Shown here: positions 25,836-32,197 of the stretch, in pieces
How positions within the stretch are numbered: position 1 is the first letter of the stretch
Layout of the letters: each line of letters opens with the position of its first letter
Assembly: GCF_002029235.1 (NCBI RefSeq)
Contig: NZ_MZGV01000042.1
Coordinates: 1 to 36,163 of the forward strand
Origin: Clostridium oryzae
GTDB taxonomy: Bacteria; Bacillota; Clostridia; Clostridiales; Clostridiaceae
Direction: 5' to 3'
Length of the DNA stretch: 36,163 nucleotides
The notes under the pieces: model-generated
Seen by the model: only the letters and a program-made list of their open reading frames with translations
Told to the model about the DNA's origin: nothing
Database searches by the model: none
Program-made: the position numbers and the translations under genes

Positions 25836-26782
25836 GTGTAGATGTAGGTTCAGTGAGTACTGATATAGTTATAGTTGATGAAAATATAAATGTTGTTGAC
25901 AAATTATATTTGAGAACTATGGGGAAACCAATTAAAGCTATTCAGGAAGGCTTTGGAATGCTTAAGGATAAATATAATGATAAGGAAATAAAAGGAGTAG
26001 GTACTACTGGAAGCGGAAGAACCATATCATCATATATTATAGGCGGAGATGCCGTAAAAAATGAAATAACAGCTCATGCGGTAGCAGCTTTACACTTAGA
26101 TAAAGATATTCGAACTATAATAGAAATAGGAGGACAGGACTCAAAGATAATTCTTCTTAGAGAAGGCATAGTAACAGATTTTGCTATGAATACAGTTTGT
26201 GCTGCCGGAACGGGTTCATTTCTTGACAGGCAGGCTGAAAGACTTGGCATAGCTATAGAGAAGTTCGGAGATTATGCTTTAAAGTCAGAGATGCATCTAA
26301 GAATTGCTGGAAGATGTGCAGTATTTGCAGAATCTGATATGATACATAAACAACAGATGGGATACAATGATTGCGATATAATAAGAGGTCTATGCGATGC
26401 ACTGGTTAGAAATTATCTTAGTAATGTAGCAAAAGGAAAGGACATACAAAGTAAAATTTTCTTTCAAGGAGGAGTTGCGGCTAATAAGGGAATGAAGAGA
26501 GCTTTTGAAGAGAATCTTGGTGTAAGTGTTGAAATTCCTCAAAATTATAATGTCATGGGTGCTATAGGTGCAGCAATGCTGGCTAAAGAAGCAACAGATA
26601 TAAGAGGTAAGACAAATTTTAAAGGATTTTCTATAGCTGACAGAGAATTTGAAACAAAAAGCTTTGAGTGCAGTGGCTGCAGCAATAGATGTGAGGTTGC
26701 AGAGATTATGGATAATAGCAAGCTTATAGGAACATTAGGAGACAGATGTGGAAAATGGGGTAATAGAGAAGCTGTATCATAA
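25823..26782 (+). CDS. Acyl-CoA dehydratase activase (BcrA/BadF/HgdC family)
   Basis: 319 aa ASKHA-fold ATPase that in known systems delivers an ATP-energised electron to a 2-hydroxyacyl-CoA dehydratase or benzoyl-CoA reductase. The N-terminal phosphate loop is GVDVGSVSTDIV, and EIGGQDSK is the second nucleotide motif. C126 (NTVCAAGTGSFLD) and C165 (AGRCAVFAESD) correspond to the two Cys of HgdC that bridge a 4Fe-4S cluster between monomers. An extra C-terminal tail carries CSGCSNRC and a later C309; in fused relatives this segment joins the activase to the next domain. The gene seems to be one part of a split version of the fused protein. Confidence 0.9.
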   Translation: MYYIGVDVGSVSTDIVIVDENINVVDKLYLRTMGKPIKAIQEGFGMLKDKYNDKEIKGVGTTGSGRTISSYIIGGDAVKNEITAHAVAALHLDKDIRTIIEIGGQDSKIILLREGIVTDFAMNTVCAAGTGSFLDRQAERLGIAIEKFGDYALKSEMHLRIAGRCAVFAESDMIHKQQMGYNDCDIIRGLCDALVRNYLSNVAKGKDIQSKIFFQGGVAANKGMKRAFEENLGVSVEIPQNYNVMGAIGAAMLAKEATDIRGKTNFKGFSIADREFETKSFECSGCSNRCEVAEIMDNSKLIGTLGDRCGKWGNREAVS

Positions 26783-26809
26783 AGACAATAGCTAAAATAT
26801 TATTGAAAA

Positions 26810-26864
26810 TGTAACCATCTTGTAATCACAAAATGATAATATTCAAGTATAATCATTTTGTGAT
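26810..26864 (+). promoter_or_regulatory. Direct repeats and long dyad before the secreted protein
   Basis: TGTAACC (26810-26816) and TGTAATC (26821-26827) are direct repeats spaced by 11 bp, the pattern bound by OmpR/PhoP-type response regulators. Overlapping it, a perfect 13-bp inverted repeat ATCACAAAATGAT/ATCATTTTGTGAT (26825-26837 and 26852-26864) surrounds a TATAAT (26848-26853) that could be the -10. The dyad may alternatively act as a hairpin after the activase operon; it lacks a T-run. Confidence 0.45.
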
Positions 26865-26892
26865 ATAAATTACTAAATTAGGGGGAAACTTT

Positions 26893-27681
26893 ATGAAAAT
26901 GAAATTAACAAAAGTATCTACTGCAATTATCGCTTTTCAAGTAACAGCTGTATCGCTAGGCATAGGAATTAATAATACTACAGCCTATGCTGCTGTTAAA
27001 CCAGTTATTAAGGTATCAACTGTACAAAGTAAAGCTAATAATATAAAAGTAACTACAAAAACTATTAAGTACAGTGACAAATATATTGAATCAAAACTAG
27101 AAATACCGGTTTTTAGCGGGATCAAAAATAAAAAAGTGGAAAATAAAATAAACAGCAAAATAAAAAATAGCATGGTTAATTTTAAGGAAGCTATGCATAA
27201 ACAGGCTAAAAAAGATATAACTGCTCTTATAAAAGATGGTCAGAAAAATTGGAATAAATATGGTGCGTATACCGGCTATTCTGTTAAAGAAAAAACAAAT
27301 AAGTTGCTTAGTTTTACAGCAGATTATTATAGTTATATGGGCGGAGCACATGGATCTACTGATAGAAGAGGAATTAATCATGATTTAAGTACTGGAAAGC
27401 TTATTTCGCTATCTTCAATTTTCCAAAAGGGTTTTGATTATAAAACAACATTAAAAAAGGCAGTCAAAGATTATGTAAAAAAGAATCCGGATATGGTTTT
27501 CGAAGATGCAGCAAAATCTATAAAGGATGTAACAAAGAATAGACAATTTTATATTAAAGATGGGAAACTTGTACTTATTTTTCAGCAATACGAAATAGGA
27601 CCATATGCAGCAGGGATACAGGAAGTGAAAATCCCATTAAAGAATTTGAAATTATCAAAAAGTTTTAAAGCATTACTATAG
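26893..27681 (+). CDS. Secreted DUF4163/DUF3298 domain protein
   Basis: 262 aa. A signal peptide of about 34 residues (basic MKMKLTKVST, hydrophobic core, TTAYA cleavage region) indicates export. The mature part contains a DUF4163-like region (IKYSDKYIESKLEIPVFSGIKNKKVENKINSKI) followed by a DUF3298 region (SYMGGAHGSTDRRGINHDLSTGKLISLSSIF and YEIGPYAAGIQEVKIPL). These domains are found together in RsiV-like anti-sigma factors and PdaC-type deacetylases, here without the membrane or catalytic domain. It is probably an extracytoplasmic binding protein. ATG follows TAGGGGGAAACTTT. Confidence 0.85.
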   Translation: MKMKLTKVSTAIIAFQVTAVSLGIGINNTTAYAAVKPVIKVSTVQSKANNIKVTTKTIKYSDKYIESKLEIPVFSGIKNKKVENKINSKIKNSMVNFKEAMHKQAKKDITALIKDGQKNWNKYGAYTGYSVKEKTNKLLSFTADYYSYMGGAHGSTDRRGINHDLSTGKLISLSSIFQKGFDYKTTLKKAVKDYVKKNPDMVFEDAAKSIKDVTKNRQFYIKDGKLVLIFQQYEIGPYAAGIQEVKIPLKNLKLSKSFKALL

Positions 27682-27697
27682 ATTTATAAATTAGATG

Positions 27698-27727
27698 GAG
27701 TAGCCTTGTGACTACTCTATTTTTTTA
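27698..27727 (+). terminator. Intrinsic terminator after the DUF3298 gene
   Basis: Hairpin GAGTAG / CTACTC with an 8-nt loop (plus a G-U pair), followed by TATTTTTTT. It lies between convergent genes and serves the + strand. Confidence 0.75.
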
Positions 27728-27732
27728 CAGTT

Positions 27733-28569
27733 TTACAAGAAGGCTTTTAGTATATTGACAAATTCATCTGGCTTCTCTTTCTGTGCCCAGTGCTTGCATC
27801 CTTTCATTATATAAAGTTGACAGTTTGCAATGGCTCTACTTGCTGCTATAGCAGATTTAGCAGGAACTAAGGAATCTTTTTCTCCATTAACGATTAGAAC
27901 TGGCATTTTTAGTTCACTTAAATGGGGAGCTAAATCTGAAGTTAAATTTTCCTTTCCTAATTCATATCGTTGAAAAGATTCCCAAGCTTTGCTGCAACCA
28001 GGTGCTTGAACAAGGTCATATAGCTCAGAAACTAGAGCATCAGTAATTTTTTCTTTATTGTCAATTAAGGATGAACCTATTGACCATTTAATTAGTTTTT
28101 TACTTTTTGCAAACCATTGATACGACTTAGAATTGAGTGATGAATTTACAAACCATCTGCAAATTGTATGAAATGGCATTCTTTCGTATAGTCCCAGCGA
28201 GTCAACCAACACAAGTTTATCTACCATTTCAGGATATTTCAACGAAAAGCCTATACTAGTTCCGCCACCCATTGAAAGCCCTGCTAGATAAGTTCTTTCA
28301 ATATTCAGCTGCTGAAGTATATCATGTAAAAGTTCTACGTACATTGGTATAGAGTATGTAATATCAGGTTTATCACTTTCACCATAGCCAAGCAAGTCTA
28401 TCGCATAGATATCATATTCACTTCCCATTAGTTCGATTACTTCTTTCCATGACAAAAGAGCGCTGTCTAATCCTCCACCGTGTAGAAAAACTAACTTTTT
28501 ACTGTTACATCCTTGTTTATGATAAACTGTAACTACATAGGATTTATATTTCATTTTAATCTTTTCCAT
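27733..28569 (-). CDS. Alpha/beta hydrolase
   Basis: 278 aa cytosolic alpha/beta-hydrolase. The oxyanion segment is FLHGGGLDS, the nucleophile elbow is GLSMGGG (Ser nucleophile), and the acid and His are in NGEKDSLVP and GCKHWAQ. This pattern suits esterase/lipase or C-C bond hydrolase types; the substrate is unknown. ATG follows AGGAAGGCGTTCAT. It starts 21 nt after the stop of the TetR gene that shares its strand, so both are probably made from the promoter at 29242-29269 and repressed together. Confidence 0.88.
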   Translation of the reverse strand: MEKIKMKYKSYVVTVYHKQGCNSKKLVFLHGGGLDSALLSWKEVIELMGSEYDIYAIDLLGYGESDKPDITYSIPMYVELLHDILQQLNIERTYLAGLSMGGGTSIGFSLKYPEMVDKLVLVDSLGLYERMPFHTICRWFVNSSLNSKSYQWFAKSKKLIKWSIGSSLIDNKEKITDALVSELYDLVQAPGCSKAWESFQRYELGKENLTSDLAPHLSELKMPVLIVNGEKDSLVPAKSAIAASRAIANCQLYIMKGCKHWAQKEKPDEFVNILKAFL

Positions 28570-28590
28570 ATGAACGCCTTCCTATAAAAA

Positions 28591-29199
28591 TTATTCTTTG
28601 TAAAATCCTGTTTTTAATATATTTATATACTCGTAAACTTCACTTTCAAGTTCTTTTGCAGCTATTTTTCCTTGGCATCTCTTTTCTTTTATTAGTCCTT
28701 CTCCAATCCAAACTAACATTTTAATAGCTCTATTAATATCTTGCCTATTTTTGAATTTACTTATATCAATATTTTTATTAAGTTTAACATATGCATCTTT
28801 TAAAATGCCTTGGTTAATAAATTTTATAGCCTCTATAATTTGATTATCTGTCTCATAATATGCTCGTAGAGCAAAATCAAAAATGAAAGGGTATTCTATC
28901 ATTACAGCTACTCTTGCTTGTACTATTTTTATATTTCGCTGAAAAAAGTCTGTTTCTTCTAAAGCGTGATTTTTATCAATTTCGGCATATATTTTTTTGC
29001 AGCTATATTCGTATAAGTAGCAATATAATTCCTTTTTATTTTTAAAATGATAGAATAATGATCCTTTAGATATACCGGCCATCGCAGCAATATCATCAGT
29101 AGAAGCTTTACGATAGGGGCTTTGCGAAAAAATTTTCATTGCCGAGTTTATAATTCTGTTTTGTTTTTCCTCTGTCAGTGAATAGAAACTTTCATTCAT
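28591..29199 (-). CDS. TetR/AcrR-family regulator of the hydrolase operon
   Basis: 202 aa. The N-terminal helix-turn-helix is typical: IFSQSPYRKASTDDIAAMAGISKGSLFYHFKNKKELY. The C-terminal part is the variable ligand-binding domain. The start ATG at 29199 is 4 nt after GGAGAG; the open frame continues upstream to 29328, but that stretch holds the promoter and operator. A TGACC-N5-GGTCA dyad lies just upstream. The gene heads a two-gene operon with the alpha/beta hydrolase and is probably autoregulated. The inducer is probably a hydrophobic substrate of the hydrolase. Confidence 0.88.
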   Translation of the reverse strand: MNESFYSLTEEKQNRIINSAMKIFSQSPYRKASTDDIAAMAGISKGSLFYHFKNKKELYCYLYEYSCKKIYAEIDKNHALEETDFFQRNIKIVQARVAVMIEYPFIFDFALRAYYETDNQIIEAIKFINQGILKDAYVKLNKNIDISKFKNRQDINRAIKMLVWIGEGLIKEKRCQGKIAAKELESEVYEYINILKTGFYKE

Positions 29200-29213
29200 T
29201 TTACTCTCCATTC

Positions 29214-29228
29214 TGACCAAATCGGTCA
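29214..29228 (-). promoter_or_regulatory. Operator dyad TGACC-N5-GGTCA
   Basis: 15-bp dyad (half-sites TGACC and GGTCA, 5-bp centre) about 15 nt before the TetR start codon and just downstream of its promoter. The same half-sites and spacing recur at 29684-29698 before the NifU-like operon. Confidence 0.6.
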
Positions 29229-29241
29229 TATTATATTTTAA

Positions 29242-29269
29242 ATTATAATAAACTGACTCAGATTTACAA
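29242..29269 (-). promoter_or_regulatory. Promoter of the TetR/hydrolase operon
   Basis: On the minus strand, TTGTAA (29264-29269), a 16-nt spacer and a consensus TATAAT (29242-29247). The operator dyad begins about 14 nt downstream of the -10. Confidence 0.65.
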
Positions 29270-29290
29270 CCCAGCAAGAGAAATAATTTG

Positions 29291-29337
29291 GAAGAAGCGA
29301 TATGGAAAATAGTACTATATGAATACATAGAGTTGGT
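29291..29337 (+). repeat. Dispersed repeat module A, short copy
   Basis: This segment aligns with 31713-31758 over about 46 nt with few differences (GAAGAAGYRATATRGAAAAT...ATACATAGAGTTGG). As in the copy at 23120-23210, it is immediately followed by a conserved-loop hairpin. Confidence 0.6.
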
Positions 29338-29400
29338 TAAAGGGATGAGTGACCAGCGGAGGCATTTTTCAGCCGACAGAGGTCACTCACCCCTTATTTT
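29338..29400 (+). ncRNA. Conserved-loop terminator hairpin, copy b
   Basis: The stem AAGGG-A-TGAGTGACC pairs with GGTCACTCA-C-CCCTT (29340-29354 with 29381-29395; one A-C mismatch) around a 26-nt loop (29355-29380) containing GGAGGCATTTTTCAGCCGAC. TTATTTTA follows. The loop is 22/26 identical to copy a, while the stem sequence is different and self-complementary. Confidence 0.7.
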
Positions 29401-29404
29401 ACGC

Positions 29405-29444
29405 ATAAAAAATCACCAGACATGTTATAAAACTAGCCTGGTGA
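29405..29444 (-). terminator. Terminator of tRNA-Leu
   Basis: Read on the minus strand, TCACCAG and CTGGTGA pair (7 bp) and are followed by TTTTTTAT, 14 nt beyond the tRNA 3' end. Confidence 0.75.
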
Positions 29445-29457
29445 CCTTTCTATTTTA

Positions 29458-29536
29458 TGCCGATGGTGGGACTCGAACCCACATGGTTTCCCGCATGATT
29501 TTGAGTCATGTGCGTCTGCCATTCCGCCACATCGGC
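29458..29536 (-). tRNA. tRNA-Leu (anticodon CAA)
   Basis: Minus-strand cloverleaf: acceptor GCCGATG pairs with CATCGGC, discriminator A at 29458, no encoded CCA. The D arm is GCGGAATGGCAGACGC, the anticodon stem-loop is CATGA-CTCAAAA-TCATG with anticodon CAA (decoding UUG), and the T arm is GTGGG-TTCGAGT-CCCAC. The variable region is short for a leucine tRNA, about 11 nt, but GGGAAACC still suggests a small extra stem. It has its own promoter and terminator. Confidence 0.93.
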
Positions 29537-29573
29537 TTACTCAGTGTTAGTGTCTTTCGCCGCGAACAAAATT

Positions 29574-29602
29574 ATCTTATCACAGGAATTTATTTCTGTC
29601 AA
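29574..29602 (-). promoter_or_regulatory. Promoter of tRNA-Leu
   Basis: Minus strand: perfect TTGACA (29597-29602), exactly 17-nt spacer, TAAGAT (29574-29579), about 38 nt before the mature tRNA 5' end. Confidence 0.75.
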
Positions 29603-29633
29603 TTAAATTTAAAAAAATTATTTTTAATTTATG

Positions 29634-29662
29634 TTGTTAGTTTATCGTATATTTGCTAAAAT
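29634..29662 (+). promoter_or_regulatory. Promoter of the NifU-like/GGGtGRT operon
   Basis: TTGTTA (29634-29639), a 17-nt spacer and TAAAAT (29657-29662). Transcription would start near 29669, leaving a leader of about 100 nt. Confidence 0.6.
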
Positions 29663-29672
29663 AGACTTTGTA

Positions 29673-29728
29673 AAACTACTTTATGACCCGGTGGGTCAGA
29701 AAAGAACCAACATTACAGAAAGTAGTTT
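29673..29728 (+). promoter_or_regulatory. Structured leader / dyad before the NifU-like gene
   Basis: The outer arms AAACTACTTT and AAAGTAGTTT (29673-29682, 29719-29728) pair perfectly. Inside, TGACCC-GGT-GGGTCA (29684-29698) forms a second perfect hairpin, followed by a 20-nt A-rich strand containing AACC, which could pair with the GGT loop. The inner dyad also matches TGACC-N5-GGTCA, the operator of the TetR gene at 28591-29199. It may therefore be a DNA operator, an RNA regulator, or both. It matches no riboswitch I can name. Confidence 0.55.
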
Positions 29729-29767
29729 AATTTTTGTCATTAGATGAAGTGGGAAGGAGATAATAAA

Positions 29768-30460
29768 ATGATTTATTCACAAGAAGTTGAGAACATGATA
29801 TGTGTAGCAAAAGGACCTAATCATGGACCAGCACCAATTCCTGAAGAAGGAAAATGGGTACAAGCTAAAGAAATTAAAGATATTTCTGGATTAACACATG
29901 GTATAGGTTGGTGTGCTCCTCAGCAGGGTGCTTGTAAACTTACTCTAAACGTAAAAGACGGGGTAATTGAAGAAGCATTAGTTGAGACAATTGGATGTTC
30001 AGGAATGACTCATTCTGCAGCAATGGCTTCAGAAATACTTCCTGGAAAAACAATATTAGAAGCATTAAATACTGATCTTGTATGCGATGCTATAAATACA
30101 GCTATGAGAGAATTATTCCTTCAGATAGTATACGGAAGAACTCAGACTGCATTCTCAGAAGGTGGACTACCTATAGGAGCTGGACTTGAGGATCTTGGAA
30201 AAGGACTTAGAAGTCAGGTTGGTACAATGTATGGAACTAAGGCTAAGGGAACTAGATACCTTGAAATGGCAGAAGGTTATGTAAAGACTATAGCTTTAGA
30301 TAGTAATAATGAGGTAATAGGATATGAATTTATACATACCGGCAAAATGATGGACATGATCAAAAAAGGTATGGATGCTAATGAGGCTTTACAAAAAGCT
30401 ACTGGTACATACGGAAGATTTGCTGGGGCTGCAAAATACATAGACCCTAGACATGAATAA
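29768..30460 (+). CDS. NifU-like iron-sulfur scaffold-related protein
   Basis: 230 aa related to the IscU/NifU N-terminal scaffold fold: LTLNVKDGVIEEALVETIGCSGMTHSAAMASEIL (C77) corresponds to the IscU cysteine loop, and C106 (DLVCDAIN) to a later ligand; C49 and C56 (WCAPQQGACK) precede. These proteins occur next to GGGtGRT proteins in anaerobes; the Fe-S role is inferred from the fold. Start at ATG 29768 behind GGAAGGAGATAATAAA; an earlier in-frame ATG at 29744 lies before this site. GGGtGRT follows 20 nt later. Codon use (AGA, GGA, GCT) suggests good expression. Confidence 0.8.
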   Translation: MIYSQEVENMICVAKGPNHGPAPIPEEGKWVQAKEIKDISGLTHGIGWCAPQQGACKLTLNVKDGVIEEALVETIGCSGMTHSAAMASEILPGKTILEALNTDLVCDAINTAMRELFLQIVYGRTQTAFSEGGLPIGAGLEDLGKGLRSQVGTMYGTKAKGTRYLEMAEGYVKTIALDSNNEVIGYEFIHTGKMMDMIKKGMDANEALQKATGTYGRFAGAAKYIDPRHE

Positions 30461-30480
30461 GAGAAGGAGGATGAGCTTAA

Positions 30481-31482
30481 ATGGCATTATTTGAAAGTTA
30501 TGAAAGAAGAATAGACCAAATTCTACCTGTATTAAAGAAATACGGTATTAATTCATTAGAAGAAGCAAAAAAAGTATGTGATGAGAAGGGCGTAGATGCT
30601 TATAATATCACAAAAGGAATACAGCCAATATGTTTCGAAAATGCAGCTTGGGCTTACACAGTAGGTGCTGCTATAGCAATAAAGAAGGGCTGTAAGAAAG
30701 CTGCTGATGCTGCAGAAGCAATCGGAGAAGGCCTTCAAGCTTTCTGTATTCCAGGATCTGTTGCAGATGACAGAAAAGTTGGATTAGGACACGGAAATCT
30801 AGCTGCAATGCTTTTAAGAGAGGAAACTAAGTGTTTCGCATTCCTAGCAGGACATGAATCTTTCGCTGCTGCAGAAGGTGCAATTGGACTTGCTAAATCA
30901 GCTAATAAAGTAAGAAAAGAGCCATTAAAGGTAATACTTAACGGTCTTGGAAAAGATGCTGCTATGATAATATCCAGAATCAATGGTTTTACTTATGTTC
31001 AAACTAAGTTTGACTACTATACTGGAAAACTTAACATAGTTAAAGAAACTGCTTACTCCGATGGAGAAAGAGCAAAAGTTAGATGCTACGGCGCTGATGA
31101 TGTTAGAGAAGGTGTTGCTATAATGCACAGTGAGGGTGTTGATGTATCAATAACTGGTAACTCAACAAACCCAACAAGATTCCAGCATCCAGTTGCAGGT
31201 ACATATAAGAAGGAATGTGTTGAGAAGGGTAAGAAATATTTCTCAGTTGCATCCGGTGGTGGTACTGGAAGAACTCTTCATCCAGATAACATGGCTGCAG
31301 GTCCAGCTTCTTATGGTATGACTGATACTATGGGAAGAATGCATTCAGATGCTCAGTTCGCAGGTTCTTCATCAGTTCCAGCTCACGTTGAAATGATGGG
31401 ATTAATCGGAATGGGTAACAACCCAATGGTTGGTGCTTCTGTTGCAGTTGCAGTTGCTGTTGAAGAGGCTATGAATAAATAG
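30481..31482 (+). CDS. GGGtGRT protein
   Basis: 333 aa. The name-giving motif GGGTGRTLHPDNMAAGPASYGMTDTMGRMHSDAQFAG is present near residues 257-293, along with LGHGNLAAMLLREETKCFAFLAGHESFAAAEG. The family (GGGtGRT) is widespread in anaerobic Firmicutes and methanogens, always of similar length, and commonly beside the NifU-like protein; no reaction has been assigned to my knowledge. No membrane segment or signal peptide is seen. ATG follows AAGGAGGATGAGCTTAA. A strong terminator closes the two-gene operon. Confidence 0.9.
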   Translation: MALFESYERRIDQILPVLKKYGINSLEEAKKVCDEKGVDAYNITKGIQPICFENAAWAYTVGAAIAIKKGCKKAADAAEAIGEGLQAFCIPGSVADDRKVGLGHGNLAAMLLREETKCFAFLAGHESFAAAEGAIGLAKSANKVRKEPLKVILNGLGKDAAMIISRINGFTYVQTKFDYYTGKLNIVKETAYSDGERAKVRCYGADDVREGVAIMHSEGVDVSITGNSTNPTRFQHPVAGTYKKECVEKGKKYFSVASGGGTGRTLHPDNMAAGPASYGMTDTMGRMHSDAQFAGSSSVPAHVEMMGLIGMGNNPMVGASVAVAVAVEEAMNK

Positions 31483-31513
31483 TAGATAATTTATCTGTTT
31501 TTATAAATCACAG

Positions 31514-31557
31514 GACACGTCTTTTGATGCAAATCATTAAGACGTGTCTTTTATTTC
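31514..31557 (+). terminator. Intrinsic terminator after GGGtGRT
   Basis: Perfect 10-bp stem GACACGTCTT/AAGACGTGTC (31514-31523 with 31539-31548), with extra inner pairing, then TTTTATTTCT. Confidence 0.85.
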
Positions 31558-31615
31558 TCTTTAGGAAATTATGTTTTTTGGGAACTGTGGATAACTTTTA
31601 ACTGTGTATGAATAA
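31556..31615 (+). repeat. DnaA-box module, degenerate copy
   Basis: Shares CTCTTTAGGAA.TTATG and a TGTGGATAACTTTTA core with the module at 32197-32282. The perfect DnaA box complement TGTGGATAA is at 31586-31594. Its right half is lost or fused into module A. Confidence 0.6.
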
Positions 31616-31766
31616 ATTGTATGTGTTGTTGAAAGGATATAACTATATAATATACGAAGTAATATGAAGATAGCTCATAAGAAAATACTAATAAATAAAC
31701 AAGAAAAATTTTGAAGAAGTAATATAGAAAATAATACTTTGTAAATACATAGAGTTGGCATAGGGT
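31609..31766 (+). repeat. Dispersed repeat module A, long copy
   Basis: Homologous to 23120-23210: AACTATATAATATACGAAGT, ATAGAAAATAATACTTTG and TTGGCATAGGGT are shared. It contains an internal partial duplication (GAAGTAATAT occurs at both ends of a ~65-nt insert). Here the end runs into GTAACCATTTTTTAG, which resembles the 3' end of the structured ncRNA at 21353-21366, as though two elements had recombined. Confidence 0.6.
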
Positions 31767-31784
31767 GTAACCATTTTTTAGTCC

Positions 31785-31855
31785 CTAGGAATTTATCATT
31801 TTTGCAATTGTGGATAACTCTTCATTAAAATCAGGTTATATCCCTAAATAGCAAG
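31785..31855 (+). repeat. DnaA-box module, third copy
   Basis: TAGGAATTTATCATTTTTGC then AATTGTGGATAACTCTTCATTAAAAT; box complement TGTGGATAA at 31809-31817. The right arm ATCCCTAAATAG resembles ACCACTAAATAG of the copy at 20923-21014. The closing stem is weak here. Confidence 0.65.
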
Positions 31856-31871
31856 AAAGATGGGCATTAAA

Positions 31872-32006
31872 TAAAAAAACGGTACAGCGTGTTTACGAAG
31901 AAGTTAAAATGAGACGGTAATATATTTTGAAATTAGTGAATTAAGAAAGGAAGGCAATAGAAGGAATATAATAAAAGCATTTTGTGAATATTAAGAGTTA
32001 GGGCAT
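31872..32006 (+). repeat. Spacer repeat before the structured ncRNA, copy 2
   Basis: Aligns along its whole length with 21037-21173. Shared stretches include AAATAAAAAAACGGTACAGC, GTAATATATTTTGAA and ATTAAGAGTTAGRGCAT. A 1-nt indel after ACGGTACAGC breaks the apparent short reading frame, so it does not look coding. Confidence 0.65.
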
Positions 32007-32197
32007 AGGAAATGTTGTGGCACGAAGGAGATATAGAGTGAATTTAGCAATTGTCAGCAAATTTTATGCAAATTTACGTTAAGATTAGGGCAGTGTTTGA
32101 GGCGTAGCCGAGTTGCCCTAATTAGGAAATTTGCATAAAATTTGTGTTACAAGTGCTTAATGAACGGATCAATCTCCGTAGTGCCACAACATTTCCT
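32007..32197 (+). ncRNA. Structured ncRNA-like element, copy 2
   Basis: Stems: AGGAAATGTTGTGGCA/TGCCACAACATTTCCT (16 bp; 32007-32022 with 32182-32197); GGAGAT/ATCTCC (32027-32032 with 32172-32177); AGCAATTGT with ACAAGTGCT (8 of 9 pairs); a 17-bp perfect stem (32059-32075 with 32127-32143); and ATTAGGGCA/TGCCCTAAT (32084-32092 with 32114-32122) capped by GTTTGAGGCGTAGCCGAG. Every stem has a counterpart in copy 1 with different paired bases. Between stems, GAGTGAATTTAG, CGTTAAGAT and TTAATGAACG are common to both. A T-run follows. Confidence 0.75.

Noticed and set aside
13314..29400. CRISPR repeats as explanation for the conserved 26-nt segments
   Set aside because: The copies are kilobases apart, lie in hairpin loops with changing stems, have no regular spacers and no cas genes nearby.
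29288..29659. 123-codon + strand ORF over the hairpin and tRNA-Leu
   Set aside because: It is antisense to a clear tRNA gene with its own promoter and terminator.
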